DNA from: Dysgonamonadaceae bacterium
Lineage (GTDB): Bacteria > Bacteroidota > Bacteroidia > Bacteroidales > Azobacteroidaceae
Direction of reading: 5' to 3'
Length of the DNA: 53,126 nucleotides
NCBI GenBank assembly: GCA_031258895.1
Contig: JAIRMF010000079.1
Span: 1-53,126, forward strand
In this document: positions 7,132 through 16,273 of the stretch, one piece after another
Numbering within the stretch: the first letter of the stretch is position 1
How the letters are laid out: every line of letters starts with the position of its first letter
The notes under the pieces: model-generated
The model's database searches: none
The model's input: only the letters and a program-made list of their open reading frames with translations
Told to the model about the DNA's origin: nothing
Made by a program: the position numbers and the translations under genes

Positions 7132-10100
7132 ATGAAAAAAATCTTTTACTTATTATTATTATTGTTTCCAGTATTGGTGTCGGCTCAGGATCTTCAAATC
7201 AATGAGATTTCGGCACGAAATGTATCGGGAGACGTTCTCAATTCCGAGAACGGTTTCAACTTCAACAACTGGGTTGAAGTTTACAACCCTAGTTCTTCTG
7301 CCGTGAATTTAAAAGACTATGCTTTCAGCAGACCCTCCAAATCAGGTGAAAGGACTTGGGTACCGGGTAGTATCACCGTGCCGGCAGGAGGTTATGCCGT
7401 TGTGTATTTCGAGCGTCAAGACTCAATTTATTATAGAGCTGATGCGAAATATGACGTTACAGGCAAGGCGGATTATAATGGCAGGACCGCATCTTTCAAA
7501 CTTGAACCAAAAGGGGGTACTCTTCGCCTCTTGAAGGGCGGTACTCAAATTGCTATCCTTGATTACCCCGAATTGTATCGCAACGCATCATACGGGCGGA
7601 CAACGGATGGCGGTTCGGATTGGGCATATTTTGCAACTCCGACCAAAGGAGCGAGTAACACAGGTGAGTACGTTATCAGGCAAACGGCTGATCAGATTAT
7701 TCAGACCGCCGCTCCGACATTCGGCGTACCTGCCGGTTTTCATGAAGGTACACAGTCCGTAACTTTGAGTGCGGAATCGGGCGCCACCGTATACTACACT
7801 ATAACGAATGCCCGTACCGATAAAGCCCTTACGGTTGTAAACGGCGGACAGGAACCGACTACGGCTTCAACCGTTTATTCGGCTCCCATAGAGGTGAGTA
7901 AAGCGTCTGTAATCCGGGCAATAGCAGTTGCTCCGGGCAAACTGCCGAGCAACGTAGTAACTTCTACTTACCTTGTTGGTGTACGCAAACCTAATTTACC
8001 CGTGGTTTCTCTTACTATCGACGATAAATTTATGTACGATGTTGAGGTCGGTATGTATGATGACGGCAAAAGTCCTTTTGGGAAGCACGCAGTAACAAGA
8101 GTTCATGATGGAGCACTTGACGCGAGTGGCAATAGGATAACTCAGGGCTGTAATCGAATTGGTAACTACAACCAGCCGTGGGACCGTCCCGCTAACTTTG
8201 AATTTTTTGATAAGGAAGGCAAATTGCATATATCTCAGGAGGTTGATATTGCCATAGCCGGACAGTGTACCCGCCAGAATGCTTTTCTGAAATCTTTTAA
8301 AGTTAAGGCTAAAGAGAAGTTTGGTAATGATAAATTGGACTACGACTTTTTTGCCTCTAAACCGGGACATAAATACGAAAGCGTGATGTTAAGATTTGCC
8401 GGAACCGAAGGGTCGGGATCCATGAATGGTAGATCTTATTTCCGCGATGCTTTGATGTCAACTTTATCTATCGGTTATATGGAGGTCGACGTCCAAGCAT
8501 ACCAGCCGGCGGTTGTCTTTCTTAACGGCGAATATTGGGGATTGGTAAATATCCGTGAACGCACTAATGATTCAAATTCCTATTCGAACTTCGGAATAGG
8601 CGGAGACGACGTATATGTTGTAGAGAATAGTGAAATGAACTATCCGACGCCTCCGGGAAGTAGTAAAAATATTCCTTACGTACCTTACGAAAAGAAGAAG
8701 GTTTTTGACGAGATGTACGAGTTTATCAAAAATAACGACATGAGTAAGGCTGAAAATTATGCCCGTGCCTGCGAACTTCTCGATATTGACAATTATATTG
8801 ATTTGTTGCAACTCTCAGTTTTCGGTCAAAACTGGGACTGGCCTCAAAATAACCAAAAACTTTGGCGTCCGGCGGCAGAGGGTGGAAAGTGGAGATTCAT
8901 AGCATACGATAACGACTTTGCAATTAATAACGGTGCAATCTGCGCCTTAGCTTCTTACAGTAAAATCCTAAACCCTTCCTGCGATGATAAAAGTTTGGGA
9001 GAAAAATTCAAATACCTTTTTTCCAGTTTGTTGAAAAGCCCGGAATTCAGGTCTCGTTTCTTAACTCGAGCAGAATACCACACGGCAACAACATTCAAGC
9101 CTTCAAGACTTACAGCTATGGTGGACAGTTTCAAAGCGCAGATAGCGGATGAGATCACGTATTTCTTCCCTTATCGTAATCTCGGTACCGTGAGTGATTG
9201 GAGCGGTACAGTTACTGTAGTGCGTAATTTTGTTAACAGCAGGGCGAATGCATTCCTTACGGAAACAAAAAATTTCATACTGACTCAGTCCGCTTCCGGA
9301 ACAAAAAACCTGAATGTCAATGTCTCTGCGAGTATTGCAAATGCTAACATTAAAGCAAACGGGGTTCCGTTGTCCGTCAGTGCGGCAGATAAGGCAGTAA
9401 AGGTGCTTTCCGCTTCTAACCTCCCCGTTGTTTTTGAGGCGGGACCCGTTTCCGGTTATAAATTTGTAAAATGGGAACATACTCCTACCGCTCCTTATAC
9501 CTCCCTTGATCTGATACCCGAAGGCGCCACGTGGAACTATTACTGTTTCGGCAAGGACGCCGCAGAGCTTGGCGATGGTTGGAAAACCTCCAAAGGTACG
9601 GGAACGGGATGGGTTACAGATAAGCCTGCACCGCTCGGATATGGAGCTAACGGAACCGGCAGCAATGTTAGTGGAAAAGGTACGGTAAAAACCAAAATCC
9701 CCGCCTGTTCCGGGACCTCATGCTCGGGATCGGTTAAATATATAGGCTCATACTTTGTAAAGACAATTAATCTCTCGAAAGTAGAAGAATTGGCGGGATT
9801 TGTTGTTGAAGCAAATATTGATGACTGCGGAGCGTTCTACGTAAACGGCAAGGAAGTTCACAGAGAAAAAATACCCGCAAACTATAAGATAACTACCCGT
9901 ACCACCGGAGCCGGAAGTTCCGAAGAACCGTTCTCTTTTGCAATTCCTAAAGATTACTTCAAGGAAGGAGAAAATATTATTGCCGTTGAGATTCACCAAT
10001 CCGACGGAAGTAGCGCAACAGAGAAAGACTATTCGAACAGTACCGACCTCTATTTCGAAATGTCGCTCAAATGTCAGAGGTATGACCTTTCGCAGGCCGT

Positions 10101-10836
10101 AACGGAAACTCCCGACGCCAAATATTCGGCTGAGGCGTCCGACGGTTACGAAACTCGGGCTGTCTATGAAGAGTGTGCCGACTGTTTGCCTAAACAAGTT
10201 TACGTAAACGAGGTATACAGTGCAAGCGCATCCGACGTGACAGGCGACTGGATCGAACTTTACAATGCGGAAAACGCAACTGTTGATTTGGGCGGTTATA
10301 AACTTGTCAGAACCGACGATGGCAATATTTCAAGAGAATGGACTATTCCGGAAAATACAACGATTACACCTTACGGATATGTTGCGTTTGATCAAATAAC
10401 CGACTTCCCATACGGGATTTCACACGATAGTGATTTCAAGATAACGCTCATCGACAGATACGAGGCTACGCTTGATGTATTTGAAGTTTCGTCCGACCTT
10501 TATACGGTTTCGGGTGAGTCTGTGGCACGTTATCCCAACGGTACGGGCGCGCTGAAAATTACAATTCCTACAAAAAATAGCGCCAATGGCATTAAGTTTG
10601 TCGGTGAAATAAAGTTACGCGTATTTCCGAATCCGGTTTCCGAATCTGTTACCGTAGAGGCGGAATCGCCTATAACGAGCATAGTGGTGAGTGATATTTC
10701 GGGTCGTGCGGTTATCCGCGCCACAGCGGGCAGTAACAGTGAATCAATATCCACTGCACGCCTTACGAGTGGAATTTACCTGCTTACGGTAGAAACAGAG
10801 CAGGGACGAACAGTGAAAAAGATTATTAAAAAATAA
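7132..10836 (+). CDS. T9SS-secreted CotH kinase-family protein with two lamin-tail domains
   Basis: A 1234-aa secreted protein. In order: signal peptide (1-18, ending SAQ); lamin-tail domain (about 20-135, INEISARN...NNWVEVYNPSS); a beta-hexosaminidase C-terminal-like beta sandwich (about 195-283); a CotH kinase domain (about 287-700) with FLNGEYWGLVNIRERTN near 463, NWDWPQNNQKLWRP near 565 and FIAYDNDFAI near 588; a jelly-roll region (about 800-1000, GAFYVNGKEVHR, EGENIIAVEIHQ); a second lamin-tail domain (about 1022-1120, VNEVYSA...GDWIELYNAEN); and a T9SS type A sorting domain from about 1160 (RVFPNPVSE, ending VKKIIKK). Bacillus CotH and its relatives phosphorylate secreted proteins on Ser; activity here is inferred. 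The next gene follows after 36 bases and is probably co-transcribed. Confidence 0.87.
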   Translation: MKKIFYLLLLLFPVLVSAQDLQINEISARNVSGDVLNSENGFNFNNWVEVYNPSSSAVNLKDYAFSRPSKSGERTWVPGSITVPAGGYAVVYFERQDSIYYRADAKYDVTGKADYNGRTASFKLEPKGGTLRLLKGGTQIAILDYPELYRNASYGRTTDGGSDWAYFATPTKGASNTGEYVIRQTADQIIQTAAPTFGVPAGFHEGTQSVTLSAESGATVYYTITNARTDKALTVVNGGQEPTTASTVYSAPIEVSKASVIRAIAVAPGKLPSNVVTSTYLVGVRKPNLPVVSLTIDDKFMYDVEVGMYDDGKSPFGKHAVTRVHDGALDASGNRITQGCNRIGNYNQPWDRPANFEFFDKEGKLHISQEVDIAIAGQCTRQNAFLKSFKVKAKEKFGNDKLDYDFFASKPGHKYESVMLRFAGTEGSGSMNGRSYFRDALMSTLSIGYMEVDVQAYQPAVVFLNGEYWGLVNIRERTNDSNSYSNFGIGGDDVYVVENSEMNYPTPPGSSKNIPYVPYEKKKVFDEMYEFIKNNDMSKAENYARACELLDIDNYIDLLQLSVFGQNWDWPQNNQKLWRPAAEGGKWRFIAYDNDFAINNGAICALASYSKILNPSCDDKSLGEKFKYLFSSLLKSPEFRSRFLTRAEYHTATTFKPSRLTAMVDSFKAQIADEITYFFPYRNLGTVSDWSGTVTVVRNFVNSRANAFLTETKNFILTQSASGTKNLNVNVSASIANANIKANGVPLSVSAADKAVKVLSASNLPVVFEAGPVSGYKFVKWEHTPTAPYTSLDLIPEGATWNYYCFGKDAAELGDGWKTSKGTGTGWVTDKPAPLGYGANGTGSNVSGKGTVKTKIPACSGTSCSGSVKYIGSYFVKTINLSKVEELAGFVVEANIDDCGAFYVNGKEVHREKIPANYKITTRTTGAGSSEEPFSFAIPKDYFKEGENIIAVEIHQSDGSSATEKDYSNSTDLYFEMSLKCQRYDLSQAVTETPDAKYSAEASDGYETRAVYEECADCLPKQVYVNEVYSASASDVTGDWIELYNAENATVDLGGYKLVRTDDGNISREWTIPENTTITPYGYVAFDQITDFPYGISHDSDFKITLIDRYEATLDVFEVSSDLYTVSGESVARYPNGTGALKITIPTKNSANGIKFVGEIKLRVFPNPVSESVTVEAESPITSIVVSDISGRAVIRATAGSNSESISTARLTSGIYLLTVETEQGRTVKKIIKK

Positions 10837-10872
10837 TTTCTTTATCTATTAACAATTTAATTTTTTTACAAA

Positions 10873-12375
10873 ATGCGAAAGATTTTTACAAATGCAATTT
10901 TGACTCTTGCATTCTTTTTCGGTGCATCAGTCAGTTCCGCCTTTGCGGAAAAAGTGGATATCTCTACGGTTCCTGCTACAGGAGGTTCCGGTGATGGTTG
11001 GGTTGCCGAGGAACACACAGAGAGTAATTCTCTGAGGTTCACGGTTACCAAGGATGTTACGTTTACCGGTACTAACGATGTTGCACAATTCTTTGTGCCG
11101 AAGGACAAAACAGTAACCATTACTCTTGAAGACGTGGTTGTCAAGAATGGATTTGCTTCTCCGCTTATCGTTGAATCGGAAGGCGAAGATGCGGGCGGCG
11201 TCCTCACACTTGAACTTGTCGGAGAAAATGAACTTATCGTTGCCAATGTTAATACGCAGGCGGCAGCGGTAACTGTTGAAGGCGCTGCGACGATTACTTT
11301 CAAAGGTGACGGTCAGCTCAAGGCCTACGGTGCAGGACTTAACACAACCGGCGCTTATGGCGGTGGTGCAGGAATCGGTACCGGTGCGGGTGTTGCGGCA
11401 ACTACGTGGCCTACGTCCGGAACAATTAGCATCGAAAGCGGTATTATTATTGCTCAAGGCGGTTACAATGCGTCGGGTATCGGCGGTGGATACTCCGGAG
11501 ACAGCGGTGAAATCAATATCACCGGTGGTACCATATTTACCACCTCTATCGGATGCGGAAGCCATGGATTCACCGGCCCCATTAATATCAGCGGAGATGC
11601 TACCCTTTACATGAATTGGTGTTTAGGAGGAAAAGTATATAATACTGATCCTGGTCATCCTAAACAAGGTCAGGCTTATTCTTTTAACTATGGTGGAAAT
11701 GCAGTAGCATTCATAGACACCGATGATTCAGGCTGGATGCAACGTGCTGAAATTAGCGATAATTTCCAGTACTATATCTTCGACGATCAAATTTTCGAGA
11801 AAACGGGAGCTCGTGTTGAATTCCCATCATTCTACGATCACAGCAATGCTACTCGTGATCCACTTGAAACCGATTTCGAAGATGCTTTGGTAACTCTGTA
11901 TGGAGGTAATCTGAATCTTGATGTTCCTCCCGGAGAAGTTTGGATTTTCGGACCGGTTCTTGTTCCTGAATATCTTACTATTGAAGGATGGAATGAACTT
12001 ACAGAGTTCTCGGCAATCGTTAGGCGTCAAGATGGAGGTGACTTTATAGCCAGAGAAGGATCCAATGTCCGATATGGAAAAGATGAACCGGCATTGAAAG
12101 GCGGCGAGGGAACAGGTCTTGTTCATAATGTTGATTTTGGCGATGTTACTCCTATTAAAACCATTGGGAAATCCGACTTAAATGTATCTCTCAGGAACGA
12201 TGAAATCAGCGTAGAAGGAGCTGCAATCAAGGCTCTCACCGTCTACAGCATCAATGGACAGACCCTTATCAGCAAGGCAGGAAACACAGTTTCCGTATCT
12301 TCACTACCAAAAGGTTCTTACATAGTTTCGATTGAAGCTGAAAACGGGAAAACATCCGCAAAGTTTGTGAAATAA
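10873..12375 (+). CDS. T9SS-secreted beta-repeat protein
   Basis: 500 aa with a signal peptide (1-25, ending AFA). Residues 50-255 are beta-strand repeats: KDKTVTITLEDVVVKN, then glycine-rich turns GGGAGIGTGAG and GIGGGYSGDSGEINITGGT. These resemble the Cthe_2159-type carbohydrate-binding beta-helix, an inferred similarity. Residues about 430-500 (LTVYSINGQTLISK...GSYIVSIEAENGKTSAKFVK) look like a T9SS sorting domain, although the PNP motif seen in its neighbours is absent. The beta module is shared with the next two genes. No catalytic motif was found. A strong hairpin follows the stop. Confidence 0.75.
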   Translation: MRKIFTNAILTLAFFFGASVSSAFAEKVDISTVPATGGSGDGWVAEEHTESNSLRFTVTKDVTFTGTNDVAQFFVPKDKTVTITLEDVVVKNGFASPLIVESEGEDAGGVLTLELVGENELIVANVNTQAAAVTVEGAATITFKGDGQLKAYGAGLNTTGAYGGGAGIGTGAGVAATTWPTSGTISIESGIIIAQGGYNASGIGGGYSGDSGEINITGGTIFTTSIGCGSHGFTGPINISGDATLYMNWCLGGKVYNTDPGHPKQGQAYSFNYGGNAVAFIDTDDSGWMQRAEISDNFQYYIFDDQIFEKTGARVEFPSFYDHSNATRDPLETDFEDALVTLYGGNLNLDVPPGEVWIFGPVLVPEYLTIEGWNELTEFSAIVRRQDGGDFIAREGSNVRYGKDEPALKGGEGTGLVHNVDFGDVTPIKTIGKSDLNVSLRNDEISVEGAAIKALTVYSINGQTLISKAGNTVSVSSLPKGSYIVSIEAENGKTSAKFVK

Positions 12376-12412
12376 AAATCTAAACTTACTTTGTAAGGAT
12401 ATCACTTTTGTC

Positions 12413-12441
12413 ACTAATAGCAGCGTCACGCTGCTATTAGT
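12413..12441 (+). terminator. hairpin terminator after the 10873-12375 gene
   Basis: A perfect 13-bp stem (12413-12425 with 12429-12441, core CTAATAGCAGCG) closes a three-base loop 37 bases after the stop. The T-tract is weak (TTTCATTG), so termination strength is uncertain. Confidence 0.6.
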
Positions 12442-12508
12442 TTCATTGTGTAAAGCGTCCTTTTTAAGCGTTATTTTTTTCAGAGTAACAACCATTCAAC
12501 TAAGTAAA

Positions 12509-12560
12509 GACCTTTTGTAAGCATTAGAAAGTCACTTCGTGGTGCTTGGGTCGTTTTTTT
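12509..12560 (+). terminator. interrupted hairpin with T7 tract just before the 12597 gene
   Basis: Nested pairings GACC/GGTC (12509-12512 with 12549-12552), AAGCA/TGCTT and CAC/GTG can stack into an interrupted stem. Seven Ts follow immediately. It sits 37 bases before a start codon, so it could be a leader attenuator or the end of a small RNA. Confidence 0.4.
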
Positions 12561-12596
12561 AGAGAATACATTCCTAAATTTTAAAAGAAGCAAATA

Positions 12597-15500
12597 ATGA
12601 CAAAAATTAAACTTGGCTTAGTAGCTGCAATATTGTTGGGTGTATCGTTGATATATACGCCCACGGTGTCTGCCGAACGGTATGAAGTATCGTGCAGCAA
12701 TCTTACAATTTCCAATGCAGGGGGAGAAAGAAAATTTTACGTATCCTGCGATAATGTCTGGACGGTAACAACCAACGCGGACTGGATATCGGTATATCCA
12801 TCCGCAGGGAAAGCCGGTTCGGACTCAATCATAGTGCTCACCGTCAAGCCGAACACAGCAGGAGGCGACCGTAATGCAATCGTTTCGTTTACGGCAAACG
12901 GCAAAACAGCCGAAATACCCCTAAATCAGGTGGATGTTTCGACCGGCGAATATTGGCTTGATGGAGACTTGATACCCGCACATCTGCACAAAAAAGTGTC
13001 GGAAGGAGGTACGTTGCCGAACAACTATAAACCGGTATGTATACTACTTTTCGGCAATGGCTGGGATTTAGGCGATAACAAAAAAGGCGGACTTTATGAA
13101 CAGTTCGCCAAAGGTTGGGCGGATTTATTTCTGCAACAGGACATCTTCAAAGATATGCAGGATTATTTCGATATCTATGCATATGTATCCGAATCCAATC
13201 AGCGTGGAAATATCCCGTTTTCGGCATACAAGTATACAATCGGCGGCAGTCGCGATATGGATAAACTTGGCTCGGATGCAACATTCGCACTCCTGAAAAT
13301 CAGACACCCGAATGCAAAAAGTGCAGTAAACGTCGATATATCCAACGGTTCTGTCGGTGGATGGAATTTTTACTTCAGCAACAAAGCCGGCGGTAGCGGA
13401 CAGTATGCAGCTTTCGGAAATCCACAAGGAGAACAGTGGGGACAGTACTGGTGGACTCACGAATTTATGGGACACGATTTCAGTAATATGCCCGATTACT
13501 ATTACCACAACGATGGATTAGACTGGAACGGAGAGATGATTCCTTATACCGAGATACCGTTTACCGCCAGTGGTAAAAATTGGACTTTTAAACGTACAGG
13601 CGAGTATCCGAACTGTTACACAAGTGGGGCAGGGACATGTGGTTCCGTTATCAATGCAATCAAAACACTTGCACGCGACTGGGACAACGGTTATTGGTGG
13701 ACCACAGACTGGGAGTCGGATCCTGAAAAAGTAATCTGGAAGACGTTTATCGGACGTAAAGGGTACGATAATGTGGGCGTATACAACGGCGGTAATCTGA
13801 ATGGTATTGATCACTATAAACGCCCCGAAGATCACAACGTTATGAATGAAAATTGGGGAGCACATTGCGGAGCGAATATCTGGCATGATGTAGGCTCCCG
13901 TTTGTGGATTTGGAACAAGGTATATGAGCGTGCCGGCGTTACTTCGGCGCATCTTCTTGCTGACTCCGACCCTGCACATCCGCGCTCACTGGAGAATTTC
14001 ATTCATTTCGATACTATCAACGGCTATAATGCAAACGGGAAACGTGTTTGTAACTACCCAACTCCACCTGTTTTGACTGCCGCTTACTGGGCTCAAAACA
14101 AACTTTTTCCGGCTGATCAAAAGGACTATCGCGACTGGATTGCCGAATGTACGGTAGCAAACAGCGGAGGTAATCTGATTCTCAAAGACGGAGCAAGGAA
14201 CTTGAAAGTAGGAACGGAGTATACTATGGAATACATAGGAGAAGGCAATTTCGCCCTCTTCCGCGGACTTGGCAATTATTCCGGTACGCTGAAGTACAAG
14301 ATTGGAGCTGATAACGAACTTATTTACGTAGGTAATGGAGGTACCGTCAGTAATCTTCCGATCGATTACAAGTTATACGCAAACGGAACGGTAGTAGAGA
14401 TCCCATTCGGCACTCAAAAGCCTACATGGGAAGGTTGTACTTTTCTCGGCTATGCTAAAACTTCCACCGCTAAAACTCCTGAGTTTACCGAAACCGGAGA
14501 GAAAACCGTTACGATAAATGGAACCACCGTGCTTTACGGGGTTTGGGAAACTACTGTCAAGTTTGATGCGAACAACACAGATCCAATTGTCACTCTTCCC
14601 GCTATCGTAGGAACCAAGGTCGCTGCACCCGCCGATCCAACCAAAGACGGTTATGTTTTCCTTGGCTGGTATGCCGATGCAAACTTCAAAACAGTCTGGA
14701 ATTTCAATACCAAACTTGTTACAGACGCTACAACGATATACGCTAAGTGGGTAGCCAAGTCAGTCGATAGTTATATCAATCTTGAAGACCCAACGGAAAC
14801 AGTAAGCGGTACAAGTTGGAGTTTGAGTAAAAATATCTATACGATAGAAGACGGAGCGAACGTGCTGATTACCGGCGCAAACAATGCAAGAAACATTGTT
14901 GTAACAAGCGGAGCGACGGCAACAGTTACACTGGAAGATGTTACCATAGAACCATCGAAAAATATAGCTCCTATCGATGTTACCGGTGCAAATGTTACCC
15001 TGCTGCTGAAAGGCGTCAATACTCTGACAACATCACCGTCGTATGCCCATGCGGCAATTGAACAGAGCGGCAGTGGTTCTTTGACCGTCAATAACGCAGA
15101 GGCAAAAGCAGGTGTGCTTTACGCTACGGGCGGTAAATTTTCAGCCGGCATCGGCGGAAAATCCAATTCGGGTTGTGGTACAATCGTGATAAACGGAGGT
15201 GTGGTATTCGCATCGAGTGACCCGACGGAAAATGCCGCATCGCACGGAGCTGCTATCGGAGGTGGACGCTACAGCCAAGGCGGCAACATAACGATTAACG
15301 GCGGTGTAGTATCGGCAGTCAGCAAAAAACCGGGAGTTGCAATCGGAAACGGAGAAACAGGCTCTATCAATACCGTCACAATCAACGGCGGTACGGTATA
15401 TGCAAGTGGGGGAAGCGCTCGCCCGATTGGTAACGGTAATGCGTCAGGAGAAGGCGTTACCATAGGCGCTAATGCGATTGTGTTTATGACAAGCAACTCG

Positions 15501-16040
15501 CAACCTTTTGTGGGAACAATAGAACCCGGCGCCACGGTCCTCGAAGAGACCGGGGAAGAAAATGAAAGTTTCCTGACGGTGACACAAAATTCCGTAGATA
15601 TTAAAATTGAAGATCCGGGTCTGACTATTCCGAGTAATGCTATTCTCGGAGTTCCAACCGGTAGTACGCTCTACGTAGGAATTGGAATTGCACTGAACAA
15701 TCACGGCAGAGTCCTCGCAGGCTCCATCAATAACGTTGAACTTGCTGACGGTGAGCCTTACGGTAATATCTTAGGCTGGGAACATGGTGTTCGAGGCAAT
15801 ATCAATACTGCAATCCGACAAGTCGAGCCAGTTCCTGCAAGAATTTATCTCGAAGGAAAACTTATCCGTATTGAAGCGGAAGATGTAACCGGAGTAACCG
15901 TTTACAGCATCAGCGGTCAGATTGTGAGCAGTGTAACCGGTAACGCTATAACGAGCCTTCCTGCTCCCGTAGCAAAAGGCGTCTACATAGTCCGAGTTGC
16001 TACTGCAAGCGGGATAACTGCCAAAAAGATAGTTAAATAA
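12597..16040 (+). CDS. T9SS-secreted multidomain protein with variant metallopeptidase motif
   Basis: 1147 aa. In order: signal peptide (1-26, ending VSA); a BACON-like beta domain (about 30-115, VWTVTTNADWISVYPSAGKA); a central region (about 130-560) with HEFMGHDF at residues 288-295 and a later His-rich GAHCGANIWHDVGSRLW; two InlB/Listeria-Bacteroides-type repeats (about 595-720, the second ending ATTIYAKWVA); the glycine-rich beta-repeat module (about 725-1060); and a C-terminal T9SS-like domain (VTVYSISGQIV...GVYIVRV...AKKIVK). The His-Glu pair and downstream PDYY recall the HEFGH...DEY site of M64-type peptidases, but the spacing is HExxxH, one residue too long. It may be an inactive or divergent peptidase. 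The C-terminal half closely matches the next gene. Confidence 0.8.
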   Translation: MTKIKLGLVAAILLGVSLIYTPTVSAERYEVSCSNLTISNAGGERKFYVSCDNVWTVTTNADWISVYPSAGKAGSDSIIVLTVKPNTAGGDRNAIVSFTANGKTAEIPLNQVDVSTGEYWLDGDLIPAHLHKKVSEGGTLPNNYKPVCILLFGNGWDLGDNKKGGLYEQFAKGWADLFLQQDIFKDMQDYFDIYAYVSESNQRGNIPFSAYKYTIGGSRDMDKLGSDATFALLKIRHPNAKSAVNVDISNGSVGGWNFYFSNKAGGSGQYAAFGNPQGEQWGQYWWTHEFMGHDFSNMPDYYYHNDGLDWNGEMIPYTEIPFTASGKNWTFKRTGEYPNCYTSGAGTCGSVINAIKTLARDWDNGYWWTTDWESDPEKVIWKTFIGRKGYDNVGVYNGGNLNGIDHYKRPEDHNVMNENWGAHCGANIWHDVGSRLWIWNKVYERAGVTSAHLLADSDPAHPRSLENFIHFDTINGYNANGKRVCNYPTPPVLTAAYWAQNKLFPADQKDYRDWIAECTVANSGGNLILKDGARNLKVGTEYTMEYIGEGNFALFRGLGNYSGTLKYKIGADNELIYVGNGGTVSNLPIDYKLYANGTVVEIPFGTQKPTWEGCTFLGYAKTSTAKTPEFTETGEKTVTINGTTVLYGVWETTVKFDANNTDPIVTLPAIVGTKVAAPADPTKDGYVFLGWYADANFKTVWNFNTKLVTDATTIYAKWVAKSVDSYINLEDPTETVSGTSWSLSKNIYTIEDGANVLITGANNARNIVVTSGATATVTLEDVTIEPSKNIAPIDVTGANVTLLLKGVNTLTTSPSYAHAAIEQSGSGSLTVNNAEAKAGVLYATGGKFSAGIGGKSNSGCGTIVINGGVVFASSDPTENAASHGAAIGGGRYSQGGNITINGGVVSAVSKKPGVAIGNGETGSINTVTINGGTVYASGGSARPIGNGNASGEGVTIGANAIVFMTSNSQPFVGTIEPGATVLEETGEENESFLTVTQNSVDIKIEDPGLTIPSNAILGVPTGSTLYVGIGIALNNHGRVLAGSINNVELADGEPYGNILGWEHGVRGNINTAIRQVEPVPARIYLEGKLIRIEAEDVTGVTVYSISGQIVSSVTGNAITSLPAPVAKGVYIVRVATASGITAKKIVK

Positions 16041-16070
16041 GTTCGACAGGATAAAAAACAATTACAGTGG

Positions 16071-16099
16071 CTGTTGCACGGTCCGGCATCGTGCAACAG
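16071..16099 (+). repeat. perfect hairpin between the two metallopeptidase-like genes
   Basis: CTGTTGCACG (16071-16080) pairs perfectly with CGTGCAACAG (16090-16099) around a nine-base loop, 31 bases after the preceding stop. It is terminator-like in position, but only a weak pyrimidine tract follows. Confidence 0.5.
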
Positions 16100-16273
16100 A
16101 TTCACTTTCCTCTCGATACACATTTTTTCATAGGGAAAATGTTGGTGATTGCGGTACGTTGTGAGGTTAGTGTAATGTGTGCGTCAGTCGTTTTTGTTAA
16201 TATATTCTGCCGGAAAGACCAAATAAATAGGAGGCCATTTTTATTACAATATTAATTTCAAAAACATATACGC

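Noticed and set aside
15269..15704. Antisense frames within the beta-repeat modules (also 18052-18480)
   Set aside because: They mirror the repetitive Gly/Val/Thr codons of the sense proteins and carry no independent signature.
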